64,000 nucleotides of DNA from Arthrobacter sp. PAMC25564 (lineage in GTDB: Bacteria > Actinomycetota > Actinomycetes > Actinomycetales > Micrococcaceae): the NCBI RefSeq assembly GCF_004798705.1, contig NZ_CP039290.1, positions 3,286,001 through 3,350,000 on the forward strand. The letters are read 5' to 3'. The stretch's first letter is position 1. Each line of letters starts with the position of its first letter. The position numbers and the translations under genes are program-made. Shown here piece by piece: positions 36,305-45,591 of the stretch. The notes under the pieces were generated by a model. The model was given only the letters and a program-made list of their open reading frames with translations, had not been told where the DNA came from and ran no database searches.

Positions 36305-37720
36305 TCAGCTCCCGGCGGTGAAGCGCGCGGTGACCGCCTGGCCGTGGGCGGGCAGGTCTTCCGCGCCGGAGAGGCTGAGGATGTGGCCGCTGACCTGCTC
36401 CAGGGCTGAGCGGCTGTAGTTGACGACCTGGATGGCGCGCAGGAAGGTGGTCACGTTCAGGCCGGAGGAGAAGGCTGCGGTGCCGCTGGTCGGCAGTACG
36501 TGGTTGGACCCGGCACAGTAGTCCCCCAGGCTGACGGGGCTGTAGTCACCCACGAAGATCGCTCCGGCGTTGCGGATCCGGGCGGCCACGCCGGGCGCGT
36601 CCGCCGTCATGATTTCCAGGTGCTCGGCGGCATAGGCGTCGCAGGCCGCAATGCCCTGTTCGAGGTCTTCGACGAGGACGACGCCGGACTGCGGGCCGGA
36701 GAGCGCCTCGCGGACCCGGCCGCTGTGCTTCGTCACGGCAGCCTGGCTCTCCAGTTCGACCCGGACGGCTGCCGCGAGGGATTCGGAATCCGTGATGAGG
36801 ACGGAGGCCGCCTGCGGGTCATGCTCGGCCTGGCTGATCAGGTCCGCGGCCACGAGGTCCGGCCGGGCGGTGGCGTCGGCGAGGATCGCGATTTCGGTGG
36901 TGCCTGCCTCGGAGTCGATCCCCACAACTCCCTTGACGAGGCGCTTGGCAGTGGCGACAAAAATGTTGCCCGGCCCGGTGACGACGTCGACGGGATCAAT
37001 TCCGCCGGGCTGCGCCGACGACGGGCCGGTGGCTGGGTGACCGGCCGCCGGACCGGTGCCGGGGATGCCGTAGGCGAAGGCCGCGATGGCCTGCGCCCCT
37101 CCGATCGCGTAGACCTCCCCGATGCCCAGCAGGCACGCTGCCGCGAGGATCGTGGGGTGCGGCAGGCCGCCGAAGTTCTTCTGCGGCGGTGACGCGAGGG
37201 CGATGGACCCGACGCCGGCGGCCAGGGCCGGGACGACGTTCATGATCACCGAGGACGGGTAGACGGCGAGGCCGCCGGGCACGTAGAGGCCCACCCTGGC
37301 GACCGGGACCCAGTTCTGGCTCACGACGGCGCCTGCACCGAGTTCGACGTCGATGTTCGCCGGGCGCTGGGCGTCGGCGAAGCTTCGGGCCCGCCGGATG
37401 GACTCTTCCAGTGCGGCGCGAACCGCCGGATCCAGTCCGTCCAGTGCGGCCTGGAGCGCCTCGGCCGGGACCCGCGGGTGGGTTTGCTCGACCCCGTCGA
37501 ACTTCAGGGCCAGCTCCCGGAGCGCGTCAAAGCCGCGGGTGCGGATGGCGGAGATGATGTCCAGAACCTTGGCCTCGGCGTCGGCCATGGTGCCGGCCTT
37601 CGCCCGGGGAACGGCGGCGCGGAGCCCGGCGAGGGACAGTCGCTGGCCGCGCACGTCCACGGTGCGGAAGGTAATGGTGGCGGGAACCGGGGGTACGGAG
37701 CTGTCAGAAGTAAGGGTCAC
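36305..37720 (-). CDS. hisD: Histidinol dehydrogenase
   Basis: HisD oxidises histidinol to histidine in two NAD-dependent steps with zinc. The 471-aa protein shows [44 protein letters not shown] sequence, [39 protein letters not shown], and AEHLEIM with the zinc/catalytic region. Between AAFAYG and the DVVTGPGN motif, about 25 residues rich in Gly/Pro/Ala are inserted, making it longer than most HisD. The rest of the his operon is not in this window. GTG 37720 follows TAAAAT by 6 bases, so the message is probably leaderless. Confidence 0.96.
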   Translation of the reverse strand: MTLTSDSSVPPVPATITFRTVDVRGQRLSLAGLRAAVPRAKAGTMADAEAKVLDIISAIRTRGFDALRELALKFDGVEQTHPRVPAEALQAALDGLDPAVRAALEESIRRARSFADAQRPANIDVELGAGAVVSQNWVPVARVGLYVPGGLAVYPSSVIMNVVPALAAGVGSIALASPPQKNFGGLPHPTILAAACLLGIGEVYAIGGAQAIAAFAYGIPGTGPAAGHPATGPSSAQPGGIDPVDVVTGPGNIFVATAKRLVKGVVGIDSEAGTTEIAILADATARPDLVAADLISQAEHDPQAASVLITDSESLAAAVRVELESQAAVTKHSGRVREALSGPQSGVVLVEDLEQGIAACDAYAAEHLEIMTADAPGVAARIRNAGAIFVGDYSPVSLGDYCAGSNHVLPTSGTAAFSSGLNVTTFLRAIQVVNYSRSALEQVSGHILSLSGAEDLPAHGQAVTARFTAGS

Positions 37721-37726
37721 CCGATC

Positions 37727-37732
37727 ATTTTA
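37727..37732 (-). promoter_or_regulatory. -10 hexamer TAAAAT for leaderless hisD
   Basis: On the minus strand TAAAAT is followed by GATCGG and the GTG start. The upstream membrane protein gene ends only 14 bases before hisD, so this is an internal promoter. Confidence 0.6.
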
Positions 37733-37734
37733 CG

Positions 37735-38331
37735 TCAGGCCGTGGTTTCCCCCGCCGGGGCGGGCTTCCGGAAGACGATGCCCAGGAAGGCGGCAAGGGC
37801 GACGGCGGCGGGCCAGACGGCGAGGAGCTGGTAGGACCGGAGCGAAAAGGCGGTGCTGGCGTTGGCCGAGGCATCCTGCGGTTCCCCCCACCATTGGCCG
37901 GCGAGAACCCCCACGCCCCAGGCAATCAGGGCACCGGCGGCCGCGGACGCGACGGCCAGTGCCACCGTCCGTGTGGTGGGCTCGTCATGCCGGGTTCCGG
38001 ACACCAGCGTCCCGGTGATGCAGCCGGCGAGCAGGAACAGTCCGGCCAGCACCAGGTCCCGGGGCAGCCACGCGGACGTGTTGCTCCCGCTGGACAGGGC
38101 CGGGTCGCCCGAGAGCAGGTTCAGGCCGGAGGGGGCCAGGACCCACCACAGCAGCCCGACGGGGATCCCGGCGGCTGCGATCACGGCGCCCCACCACCAC
38201 GGCGCCCTCCCCGGGTCAGGCGCGTCCGGGACAGCATCGTCCGCGAAAGGGGCGCCCGGGAGCCGTTGGTCCGGGTGACCCGGGCCCTCGGCTTGTTGCG
38301 GAAACGGGTCCTGGGCTGCTGTCTGTGTCAT
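37735..38331 (-). CDS. Integral membrane protein, unknown function (198 aa)
   Basis: A Pro/Asp-rich N-terminal tail of about 40 residues is followed by four hydrophobic segments: WWWGAVIAAAGIPVGLLWWVL, LVLAGLFLLAGCITGTLV, TVALAVASAAAGALIAWGVGVL and LLAVWPAAVALAAFLGIVF. I do not recognise a named family with confidence. The ATG at 38331 was chosen because TAAGGT lies 7 bases upstream; the frame is open to 38532 without a good start. It lies 14 bases before hisD on the same strand. Confidence 0.72.
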   Translation of the reverse strand: MTQTAAQDPFPQQAEGPGHPDQRLPGAPFADDAVPDAPDPGRAPWWWGAVIAAAGIPVGLLWWVLAPSGLNLLSGDPALSSGSNTSAWLPRDLVLAGLFLLAGCITGTLVSGTRHDEPTTRTVALAVASAAAGALIAWGVGVLAGQWWGEPQDASANASTAFSLRSYQLLAVWPAAVALAAFLGIVFRKPAPAGETTA

Positions 38332-38338
38332 CCAACAA

Positions 38339-38344
38339 ACCTTA
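38339..38344 (-). promoter_or_regulatory. -10 hexamer TAAGGT for leaderless membrane protein transcript
   Basis: On the minus strand TAAGGT is followed by TTGTTGG and the ATG start. AAGG within it could instead be a distant ribosome site. Confidence 0.45.
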
Positions 38345-38498
38345 ACAAAAGATCCCACGGGCCGGTCGGCCGGCGCGGCAGGTCTTCCGTCCGGCAGATG
38401 ACACGGCCGGTAAACAAAATAACACCGGCGGGCGCACGGGCAATACGCTGGCAGGACAGGAACAATCACACGCATGTGCAGCAGGGAGTTGGATCGCA

Positions 38499-38999
38499 GT
38501 GGCCTCAGATGACGGAGTCTTCGAGGGAACATTCAAGGAAATGTTCCGCCGGCATGCGGCAGGTGTGGCGATCATCACCGCCAACTACAACGGGGTTCCC
38601 TACGGGTTCACCGCGACCTCGGTGGCATCGCTCTCGGCCAAGCCGCCGCGGTTCACGTTCAACATGGCCCGCACCTCAAGCTCCTGGCCGGCCGTCGCCA
38701 ACACCACCTACATCGGCGTCCACATGCTGGGGCTGGACAACCAGGAACTTGCCGACCGCTTTGCCCGGACCAGCAACCGCTTCGAGGGCGACCACTGGGA
38801 GCTCGGCCCCCATGAGGTGCCCGTCCTGAAGGACGTCGCCGGCTGGCTGATCGGCAAGGTGCAGATGCGGCTGTCCTTCGAGAACAACGCCGTGGTCGTC
38901 GTCGAGGTCCTCGACGGCCAGATCGGCGGGGACGACATGCCCCTGCTGTACCACTCAGGGACGTACAGCCAGCCGGCCCCGCTGGACTACGAAATCTAG
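38499..38999 (+). CDS. Flavin reductase family protein
   Basis: This 166-aa FMN-binding protein has the family start FKEMFRRHAAGVAIITANYNGVPYGFTATSVASLSAKPPRFTF, where the Thr/Ser residues bind FMN phosphate, then GVHMLGLDNQELADRFA and LIGKVQMRLSFENNAVVVVEV, ending in YHSGTYS. Such enzymes supply reduced flavin to monooxygenases or reduce flavins directly; no partner is nearby. GTG 38499 follows GGGAG by about 10 bases. It converges on dnaE. Confidence 0.88.
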   Translation: MASDDGVFEGTFKEMFRRHAAGVAIITANYNGVPYGFTATSVASLSAKPPRFTFNMARTSSSWPAVANTTYIGVHMLGLDNQELADRFARTSNRFEGDHWELGPHEVPVLKDVAGWLIGKVQMRLSFENNAVVVVEVLDGQIGGDDMPLLYHSGTYSQPAPLDYEI

Positions 39000-39022
39000 T
39001 CTTCCGTAACGGTCAAAACGCT

Positions 39023-42000
39023 CTAGCCGTCCAGGCAGGTCGGGCCGAGCAGCACCTTCAGGTCACCGAACAGGGACGGATCCGGGTTGACCCTCAGATG
39101 GACCGGCAGCCCCATGACCTCGACCCGGGTGTCCCCCTGCAGGTGCAGCCGGACCTCCGAGGTACCGCGGTGCGTCCGCAACACATCTCCGAGCTCGGTC
39201 ACCACGGATTCGGTCGCCTTGTGCGTCTGCATCGTGATCACCACGGGGCCGTTCATGCTGTCGCTCAGGTCCGGGACCGAGAGTTCCATGCAGTTCAAGG
39301 TGACGGCGCCGTCGTCGCGCTTCTGCAGGCGGCCCTTGACCACCACGATCAGGTCCTCGGCAAGCACCGAGGCTATGGGTCCGTAGACCTGCCCAAAGAA
39401 CATGACTTCCATCGAGCCGCCAAGGTCCTCGACTTCGGCACGGGCATAGGCGTTGCCGCTGGCCTTGGCGATCCGGCGGCTCAGCGAGGTGATCATGCCT
39501 GCGATGGTGATGATGGCGCCGTCGTTCGGCCCGTCTTCGCCGATCACCGAGGTGATGGTCTGGTCCGCGTGCTGGCTCAGCAGCCCCTCCAGGCCCTGCA
39601 GGGGGTGGTCGGAGACGTAGAGGCCAAGCATGTCCCGTTCGAAGGAGAGCTTGTCCTTCTTCTCCCACTCCGGCAGGTCCGGGATCTCGGTGGTCAGCGA
39701 CGCCTCGGGCTCCTGGTCCTCGAAGCCGGCGAAGAGGTCGAACTGGCCGATCGCCTCGTTGCGCTTGAGCGTGATGACCGAGTCGATGGCCTCTTCGTGG
39801 ATCATCGCCAGGGCGCGCCGCGGATGGCCCAGCGAGTCGAAGGCACCCGCCTTGATCAGCGATTCGATGGTCCGCTTGTTGCAAACCACGGCCGGAACCT
39901 TGAGCAGGTAGTCCTTGAACGAGGTGAAGGCCCCCTCGGACTCGCGGGCCCTGACCATGGCCTCGACAACGTTGACGCCGACATTGCGGATGGCGGCCAT
40001 GCCGAAACGGATGTCCTTGCCGACCGGGGTGAAGTTGACGCTGGACTCGTTGACATCCGGCGGCAGCACCGTGATGCCCATCTTGCGGCACTCATTGAGG
40101 TACAGCGCCAGCTTGTCCTTGTCATCTCCGACGCTGGTCAGCAGGGCCGCCATGTACTCGGCCGGGTAATGGGCTTTGAGGTACGCGGTCCAGTAGGACA
40201 CCAGCCCGTACGCCGCCGAGTGCGCCTTGTTGAAGGCGTAGTCGGAGAAGGGCAGCAGGATGTCCCACAGGGTCTTGATGGCCGCGGCGGAATAGCCGTT
40301 GTCCATCATGCCCTTTTCAAAGCCGGCGTATTGCTTATCCAGCTCGGACTTCTTCTTCTTGCCCATGGCGCGGCGCAGGATGTCGGCCTGGCCGAGGGTG
40401 AACCCGGCGACCTTCTGAGCGATCGCCATGACCTGCTCCTGGTACACGATCAGGCCGTACGTTCCGCCGAGGATCTCGGCGAGCGGTTCCTCGAGCTCGG
40501 GGTGGATCGGAATGATTTCCTGCAGTCCGGTCTTGCGGAGCGCGTAGTTCGTGTGCGAGTTCGCGCCCATGGGGCCGGGCCGGTACAGGGCGATGACGGC
40601 GGAGATGTCCTCGAAGTTGTCCGGGCGCATCTGCTTGAGCAGGGAGCGCATCGGCCCGCCGTCGAGCTGGAAGACACCCAAGGTGTCACCCCGGGCAAGG
40701 AGCTCGTAGGCACCCTGGTCCTCAAGGTCGAGGTCCTCCAGGACGAGGTCGATGCCCTTGTTGAGCTTGATATTCTCCACGGCGTCCGTGATGATCGTCA
40801 GGTTCCGCAGGCCGAGGAAGTCCATCTTGATCAGGCCGAGGCCCTCACAGGTGGGGTAGTCGAACTGGGTGATGACCTGGCCGTCCTGCTCGCGGCGCAT
40901 GATCGGGATGATGTCGATCAGCGGGTCCGAGGACATGATGACGCCGGCGGCATGGACGCCCCATTGGCGTTTCAGGCCTTCCAGCCCCAGGGCGGTCTCG
41001 AAGACCTTCTGCGAATCGGCGTCGGACTTGAGGAGTTCGCGCAGTTCCTCGGCCTCGGAGTAACGGCTGGCCTCCGGATTGTGCACGTCCGCCAGCGAGA
41101 TGCCCTTGCCCATCACGTCCGGCGGCATGGCCTTGGTGAGGCGCTCACCGGTGGAGAAGGGGTAGCCCAGCACACGGGAGGAGTCCTTGAGCGCCTGCTT
41201 GGCCTTGATGGTGCCGTAGGTGACGATCATGGCGACTCGCTCGTCGCCGTACTTCTCGGTGACGTACCGGATGACTTCAGCACGGCGCCGGTCATCGAAG
41301 TCCACGTCGAAGTCGGGCATGGAAACGCGCTCCGGGTTCAGGAAGCGCTCGAAGATCAGCCCGTGGACGAGGGGGTCGAGGTCGGTGATGCGCATGGCGT
41401 AGGCCACCATCGAGCCGGCACCGGAGCCACGGCCGGGACCGACGCGGATGCCGTTGTTCTTGGCCCAGTTGATGAAGTCTGCCACGACCAGGAAGTAGCC
41501 CGGGAAGCCCATCTGCGTGATGACGCCGACCTCGAAGTCGGCCTGCTTGCGGACGTGGTCCGGGATGCCCTTGGGGTAGCGGTAATGCAGTCCCTTTTCG
41601 ACTTCCTTCACGAACCAGGACTGCTCGTTTTCGCCGTCCGGCACCGGGAAGCGCGGCATGTAGCTGGCGTTCTCGTTGAATTCGACGTCGCAGCGCTCGG
41701 CGATCAGCAGGGTGTTGTCGCAGGCATCCGGGTGGTCGCTGAAGATCGCCCGCATCTCCGCCGGCGACTTCAGGTAGAACTCGTCGGCGTCGAACTTGAA
41801 GCGCTTGGGGTCGGCCAGGCTGGAACCCGACTGCACGCAGAGCAGCGCCGCATGGCTGGCGGCGTCTTCGGCGTGCGTGTAGTGGAGGTCGTTAGTGGCC
41901 ACCATCGGCAGGCCGAGCTCCTTGGCCAGCTTGATCAGGTCAGCCTGGATGGTCCGCTCGATGTCCAGGCCGTGGTCCATGAGCTCGCAGAAGAAGTTCT

Positions 42001-42553
42001 CGGCACCGAAGATGTCGCGGAAGTCCGACGCCGCCTGCTTGGCTTCCTGGTAGAGGCCGAGGCGGAGTTTGGTCTGGACTTCGCCGGACGGGCAGCCCGT
42101 AGTGGCAATCAGGCCTTTGCCGTAGGTCTGCAGCAGGTCACGGTCCATGCGCGGCTTGTAGAGGTATCCCTCCAGCGAGGCCAGCGAGGACATCCGGAAC
42201 AGGTTGTGCATGCCCTGCGTGGTTTCGGCCCACATGGTCATGTGGGTGTAGGAACCGGCGCCGGAGACATCGTTGCGCCCGCCGTCGCCCCAGCGGACGC
42301 GGGTCTTGTCCGCCCGCGCCGTGCCCGGGGTGAGGTAGGCCTCCACCCCGACAATCGGTTTGACGCCGGCGTTGCGGGCCTTGTTCCAGAAGTCGAAAGC
42401 CCCGAAGACGAAGCCATGGTCCGTCGTGGCCAGCGAGGACATGCCCAGTTCCTTGGTGTGGTTGAACAGGTCCCCCAGTCTCGCCGCACCATCCAACATG
42501 GAATATTCGGTGTGGTTGTGGAGGTGCACGAACGAGTTGTTGCTGGAAGTCAC
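39023..42553 (-). CDS. dnaE: DNA polymerase III alpha subunit
   Basis: DnaE is the replicative polymerase. The 1176-aa protein has an N-terminal PHP domain (FVHLHNHTEYSMLDG and TDHGFVFGAFDFW), the polymerase core with GRGSGAGSMVAYAMRITDLDP and active-site MPDFDVDFDDRRR, the thumb/finger regions, helix-hairpin-helix, and an OB fold near the end (ITIAGMITSLSRRIAK). The size and sequence fit the housekeeping DnaE1, not the error-prone ImuC/DnaE2. GTG 42553 follows TAGAAT by 6 bases. It is 18 bases after the rluD-like gene, but the -10 element suggests its own start. Confidence 0.98.
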   Translation of the reverse strand: MTSSNNSFVHLHNHTEYSMLDGAARLGDLFNHTKELGMSSLATTDHGFVFGAFDFWNKARNAGVKPIVGVEAYLTPGTARADKTRVRWGDGGRNDVSGAGSYTHMTMWAETTQGMHNLFRMSSLASLEGYLYKPRMDRDLLQTYGKGLIATTGCPSGEVQTKLRLGLYQEAKQAASDFRDIFGAENFFCELMDHGLDIERTIQADLIKLAKELGLPMVATNDLHYTHAEDAASHAALLCVQSGSSLADPKRFKFDADEFYLKSPAEMRAIFSDHPDACDNTLLIAERCDVEFNENASYMPRFPVPDGENEQSWFVKEVEKGLHYRYPKGIPDHVRKQADFEVGVITQMGFPGYFLVVADFINWAKNNGIRVGPGRGSGAGSMVAYAMRITDLDPLVHGLIFERFLNPERVSMPDFDVDFDDRRRAEVIRYVTEKYGDERVAMIVTYGTIKAKQALKDSSRVLGYPFSTGERLTKAMPPDVMGKGISLADVHNPEASRYSEAEELRELLKSDADSQKVFETALGLEGLKRQWGVHAAGVIMSSDPLIDIIPIMRREQDGQVITQFDYPTCEGLGLIKMDFLGLRNLTIITDAVENIKLNKGIDLVLEDLDLEDQGAYELLARGDTLGVFQLDGGPMRSLLKQMRPDNFEDISAVIALYRPGPMGANSHTNYALRKTGLQEIIPIHPELEEPLAEILGGTYGLIVYQEQVMAIAQKVAGFTLGQADILRRAMGKKKKSELDKQYAGFEKGMMDNGYSAAAIKTLWDILLPFSDYAFNKAHSAAYGLVSYWTAYLKAHYPAEYMAALLTSVGDDKDKLALYLNECRKMGITVLPPDVNESSVNFTPVGKDIRFGMAAIRNVGVNVVEAMVRARESEGAFTSFKDYLLKVPAVVCNKRTIESLIKAGAFDSLGHPRRALAMIHEEAIDSVITLKRNEAIGQFDLFAGFEDQEPEASLTTEIPDLPEWEKKDKLSFERDMLGLYVSDHPLQGLEGLLSQHADQTITSVIGEDGPNDGAIITIAGMITSLSRRIAKASGNAYARAEVEDLGGSMEVMFFGQVYGPIASVLAEDLIVVVKGRLQKRDDGAVTLNCMELSVPDLSDSMNGPVVITMQTHKATESVVTELGDVLRTHRGTSEVRLHLQGDTRVEVMGLPVHLRVNPDPSLFGDLKVLLGPTCLDG

Positions 42554-42559
42554 CGAATC

Positions 42560-42565
42560 ATTCTA
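42560..42565 (-). promoter_or_regulatory. -10 hexamer TAGAAT for leaderless dnaE
   Basis: On the minus strand TAGAAT is followed by GATTCG and the GTG start. It lies in the 18-base gap after the pseudouridine synthase stop codon. Confidence 0.6.
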
Positions 42566-42571
42566 GTGCCG

Positions 42572-43528
42572 TCAGGCTTCGCCGGATTCCAGGACTGCCA
42601 GGGCGTAGGCAAGGTCCTGCGGGTACTCGCTCGTCACGGTCACCCGCTCCCCCGTCCGGGGATGGTCGAAGGACAGTTCCCGGGCGTGCAGCCATTGCCG
42701 GGTGAGGCCCAGGGTCGCGGCGAGCCGCGGATCCGCCCCGTAGGTCAGGTCGCCGGCACAGGGATGGCGCAGTGCCGCGAAGTGCACGCGGATCTGGTGG
42801 GTGCGACCGGTTTCCAGGTGCACCTCGACCAGCGACGCCTTGCCGAACGCTTCCAGGACCTCGTAGTGCGTGATGGAGTCGCGCCCGCCCTCGATCACGG
42901 CGAAGCGCCAGTCATGGCCGGGGTGGCGGCCGATCGGCGCGTCGATCGTGCCGGCCAGCGGGTCCGGGAGGCCCTGGACGACGGCGTGGTACACCTTGTC
43001 CACCGTGCGCTCCTTGAAGGCCCGCTTGAGGACCGTGTAGGCGTCTTCGGTCTTGGCGACCACCATGACGCCGGAGGTCCCGACGTCGAGCCGGTGGACG
43101 ATACCGGCGCGCTCGGGGGCCCCGGACGTCGAGATCCGGTACCCCAGCCCCGCCAGGCCGCCCACCACCGTGGGGCCCACCCAGCCGGGCGACGGGTGCG
43201 CCGCCACGCCGACGGGCTTGTCGATGACAACGAACTCGTCATCGTCCAGCAGGATCTTCAAGCCTTCCACAACTTCCTCCACGATTTCCAGCGGGTCCCG
43301 CCGTTCCGGCACGACGACATACAGCACGGCGCCGGCGACGAGCTTGAGGGATTTCCCGACGGCTTTGCCGTTGCTGCTGACGTTGCCTTCGGCAATCAGT
43401 GTGGCGGCCTGTGAGCGGGAGACATCCATCAGTTGCGCCAGCCCGGCATCCACCCTGGTCCCGGCAAGGTCAGCGGGCACCACAAGGCGCCGCGACGCCG
43501 GGGCCGCCGGTGAGCTGTGCTCAGACAT
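42572..43528 (-). CDS. rluD: RluA/RluD family 23S rRNA pseudouridine synthase
   Basis: This enzyme converts uridines in large-subunit rRNA to pseudouridine. An S4 RNA-binding domain at about 13-75 ([31 protein letters not shown]) precedes the catalytic domain with [19 protein letters not shown], the catalytic Asp being D148. The end has [24 protein letters not shown]. The 318-aa length is typical. Its ATG overlaps the lspA stop by 8 bases; the lspA-rluD pair is conserved in many bacteria. The exact target uridines cannot be told. Confidence 0.94.
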   Translation of the reverse strand: MSEHSSPAAPASRRLVVPADLAGTRVDAGLAQLMDVSRSQAATLIAEGNVSSNGKAVGKSLKLVAGAVLYVVVPERRDPLEIVEEVVEGLKILLDDDEFVVIDKPVGVAAHPSPGWVGPTVVGGLAGLGYRISTSGAPERAGIVHRLDVGTSGVMVVAKTEDAYTVLKRAFKERTVDKVYHAVVQGLPDPLAGTIDAPIGRHPGHDWRFAVIEGGRDSITHYEVLEAFGKASLVEVHLETGRTHQIRVHFAALRHPCAGDLTYGADPRLAATLGLTRQWLHARELSFDHPRTGERVTVTSEYPQDLAYALAVLESGEA

Positions 43529-44177
43529 CGTGTTCCACCGTGTCCTTGGCGTCCTTCGGATGGCGTGAACCGTCCAGCGAGATGCCCAGCAGGGTCAGCA
43601 GGCAGATCAGCACGACGGCGGACACCACAGCTGAGTCTGCGATGTTGAAGATCGCGAAGTTGGGCAGCTGGATGAAATCCACCACATGGCCCATGGCGAA
43701 GGACGGATCCCGGAACAGCCGGTCCGTCAGGTTGCCTAGCGCGCCGCCGAGCAGCAGCCCGAGTGCGAGGGCCCACCACCGGGATCCGAGCTTGCGCAGT
43801 TGCAGCAGGATCGCGACGGAGACGGCCGCCATGATGATGGTGAACAGCCAGGTGATGTTCTCACCGATCGAAAATGCCGCCCCGGAGTTGCGGATGTAGT
43901 ACCAGTGCAGCAGCGGCGGCAGGACGGGGATCCGCTCACCCTCGATCATGGTGCTGGTTACCCAGAGCTTGGTCAGCTGGTCGAAGACATAGGCAAAAAC
44001 CGCGCATGCGGCGAACAGCCAGAGCAGTCCGCGCCGCCGGCGCGGCCGCAAGGGCACGGGCTGCGCGGGGCTGGGAAGGTCGGCGTCGGCAAGGGTGGAT
44101 TCCGCCGGCGCCGCAGCCCGCGCAGGCTTGGTGGTGTCGGCTGGCTGCATGGCGTCAGATGATGGTGCGTCGGTCAT
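43521..44177 (-). CDS. lspA: Lipoprotein signal peptidase
   Basis: LspA removes signal peptides from diacylated prolipoproteins in the membrane. Four hydrophobic helices lie at about 50-66, 107-127, 135-152 and 180-200. The aspartate protease residues are D167 in HVVDFIQ and D181 in NIADS, and the conserved NSGAAF and [10 protein letters not shown] are present. An N-terminal tail of about 48 residues, Ala/Pro-rich and ending in RPRRRRG, is cytosolic. I chose ATG 44177; the frame is open to 44300. Confidence 0.94.
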   Translation of the reverse strand: MTDAPSSDAMQPADTTKPARAAAPAESTLADADLPSPAQPVPLRPRRRRGLLWLFAACAVFAYVFDQLTKLWVTSTMIEGERIPVLPPLLHWYYIRNSGAAFSIGENITWLFTIIMAAVSVAILLQLRKLGSRWWALALGLLLGGALGNLTDRLFRDPSFAMGHVVDFIQLPNFAIFNIADSAVVSAVVLICLLTLLGISLDGSRHPKDAKDTVEHDV

Positions 44178-44270
44178 AGGGCTTTCGTTCGGGAACCAGT
44201 CCGGGGACCGGGAGCTTGCTGCCTGGGCACGCGGGCCGCGGCAGGCGGCAGTTTGCGGAGCAAAAAGTGA

Positions 44271-44307
44271 AAAGCCGGCGGCCGAGGAATCCCCAGCCAC
44301 CGGCTTT
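44271..44307 (-). terminator. Terminator after divIVA
   Basis: AAAGCCGG and CCGGCTTT pair around further inner pairing; in the minus direction the stem is followed by a T-rich stretch (TTCACTTTTT). It ends the divIVA message. Confidence 0.75.
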
Positions 44308-44327
44308 CAGAATACTTGGCTTTTGCC

Positions 44328-45011
44328 TTAGCTGGCTTCGCCAACCTCGGCGGCCGCAACCGAACCGCGGGCATCGAGGTCGCGGAGCTGGCCTTCGATG
44401 TAGGCCTTCAGGCGTGAACGGTAGTCGCGCTCGAAGCCCCGCAGCTGCTCAACCTTGCGTTCCAGCACGGAGCGCTGCTGCTCGAGGGCACCGAGGATCT
44501 TGCGGGACTTTTCCTGGGCATCGTTGACCAGGCTGCTTGCCTCGATCTGTGCCTCGGCGATGATCTTGTCGCGCTGCTGCTGGCCGTCGGCGATGTGCTT
44601 GTCGTGCATCTGCTGCGCCATGGCAAGCAGGCCAGCGGCGGACTCGGAGACCGGGGTGGTGACGGCGGCGCGGGCCGGGGCGGCTGCCTGGGCCGGAGCC
44701 TGCTCGGCTTCCTTCTTCTTGGCAAGTTCCGCTGCCTTGGCCTCGGCTTCTGCCTTGGCCCGGTCCTCATTTTCGGCCTTGACGGGTGCCGGAACCTTTT
44801 CCACGACGGGGGCCGCCGCGGCGGAGCTGGCCGGCGTGCCGGCGCCGAGTTCGGCGAGCTTCTTGCGCAGTTCGTCGTTCTCCTGGTTCAGGCGCCGCAG
44901 TTCGACGACGATTTCATCCAGGAAGTCATCAACTTCGTCCTGGTCGTAGCCTTCGCGGAACTTGGTCGGCTGAAAGCGCTTGTTGACAACGTCTTCTGGC
45001 GTCAAAGCCAT
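44328..45011 (-). CDS. divIVA: DivIVA/Wag31 polar growth protein
   Basis: DivIVA (Wag31) marks curved membrane at poles and septa and directs peptidoglycan growth in actinobacteria. The conserved N-terminal LTPEDVVNKRFQPTKFREGYDQDEVDDFLDEIV (residues 3-35) contains the membrane-binding region, then a coiled coil VVELRRLNQENDELRKKL. An Ala/Lys/Glu-rich linker of about 60 residues separates it from the long C-terminal coiled coil (AQQMHDKHIADGQQQRDKIIAEAQIEASSLVNDAQ). ATG 45011 follows GAGGTGA. It follows yggT and sepF as in other actinobacteria. Confidence 0.96.
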   Translation of the reverse strand: MALTPEDVVNKRFQPTKFREGYDQDEVDDFLDEIVVELRRLNQENDELRKKLAELGAGTPASSAAAAPVVEKVPAPVKAENEDRAKAEAEAKAAELAKKKEAEQAPAQAAAPARAAVTTPVSESAAGLLAMAQQMHDKHIADGQQQRDKIIAEAQIEASSLVNDAQEKSRKILGALEQQRSVLERKVEQLRGFERDYRSRLKAYIEGQLRDLDARGSVAAAEVGEAS

Positions 45012-45160
45012 CTGGTCACCTCGTTGGTCTAGTTAGTCAGTAGGCCTTCCGGCCGTCAAAACTACGGTACCTAAATATGGTCTGGTTCCTCTAATTCAAC
45101 ACCGCGGTGTCAAACCGGAGTTTCTATCGGTCCGGGCCGCGGACAACGTCCGTCACCCGG

Positions 45161-45469
45161 TCATGCCGGAATCGGCTGCGCGTATGCCAGGCTCCTGGCC
45201 ACTCCCATGGCCACACTGACAGCCAGGAAAAGCAGCAGGAAACCCAAATCCAGCGAGATACCGCCCAGCCGGAGGGGCGGAATCAGGCGCCGCAGCAGTT
45301 TGAGCGGCCTGTCAGTGACGGAATACACAGCATGCGCCGCCACAAGTGCCACACCGCGCGGCCGCCAACTCCGGGCAAACATCTGCACCCAGTCAAAAAC
45401 CAGGCGGATGACCAGCGCAATGAAATAGAGCAACAACGCGATATAGACAAGTCCGAAAACAATTCCCAT
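45161..45469 (-). CDS. yggT: YggT family membrane protein
   Basis: This 102-aa protein has two membrane helices: VFGLVYIALLLYFIALVIRLVFDWV at about 4-28 and GISLDLGFLLLFLAVSVAMGVARSL at about 73-96. Between them lies the conserved TDRPLKLLRRLIPPLRLGG. YggT proteins are found between sepF and divIVA in Gram-positive bacteria; their function is not clear, though links to division and osmotic tolerance have been suggested. Confidence 0.92.
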   Translation of the reverse strand: MGIVFGLVYIALLLYFIALVIRLVFDWVQMFARSWRPRGVALVAAHAVYSVTDRPLKLLRRLIPPLRLGGISLDLGFLLLFLAVSVAMGVARSLAYAQPIPA

Positions 45470-45542
45470 GCGTTAACTCATATCTCCATGTTCATTCCGG
45501 AAACCTCAGTGTCCTGAAGAAAGTATCGCTTCTATTTCAGCA

Positions 45543-45576
45543 CGGATGCCAGACAGCTGTTTCTGCCTGGCATCCG
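45543..45576 (-). terminator. Hairpin between sepF and yggT
   Basis: CGGATGCCAG (45543-45552) pairs perfectly with CTGGCATCCG (45567-45576). No T tract follows on the minus strand, so it may reduce rather than stop transcription into yggT. Confidence 0.55.
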
Positions 45577-45591
45577 CAAAGAAAATCCGGC

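Noticed and set aside
39098..43414. A 1438-codon open frame on the plus strand
   Set aside because: It lies opposite dnaE and the pseudouridine synthase gene, both of which are certain. It has no recognisable motif.
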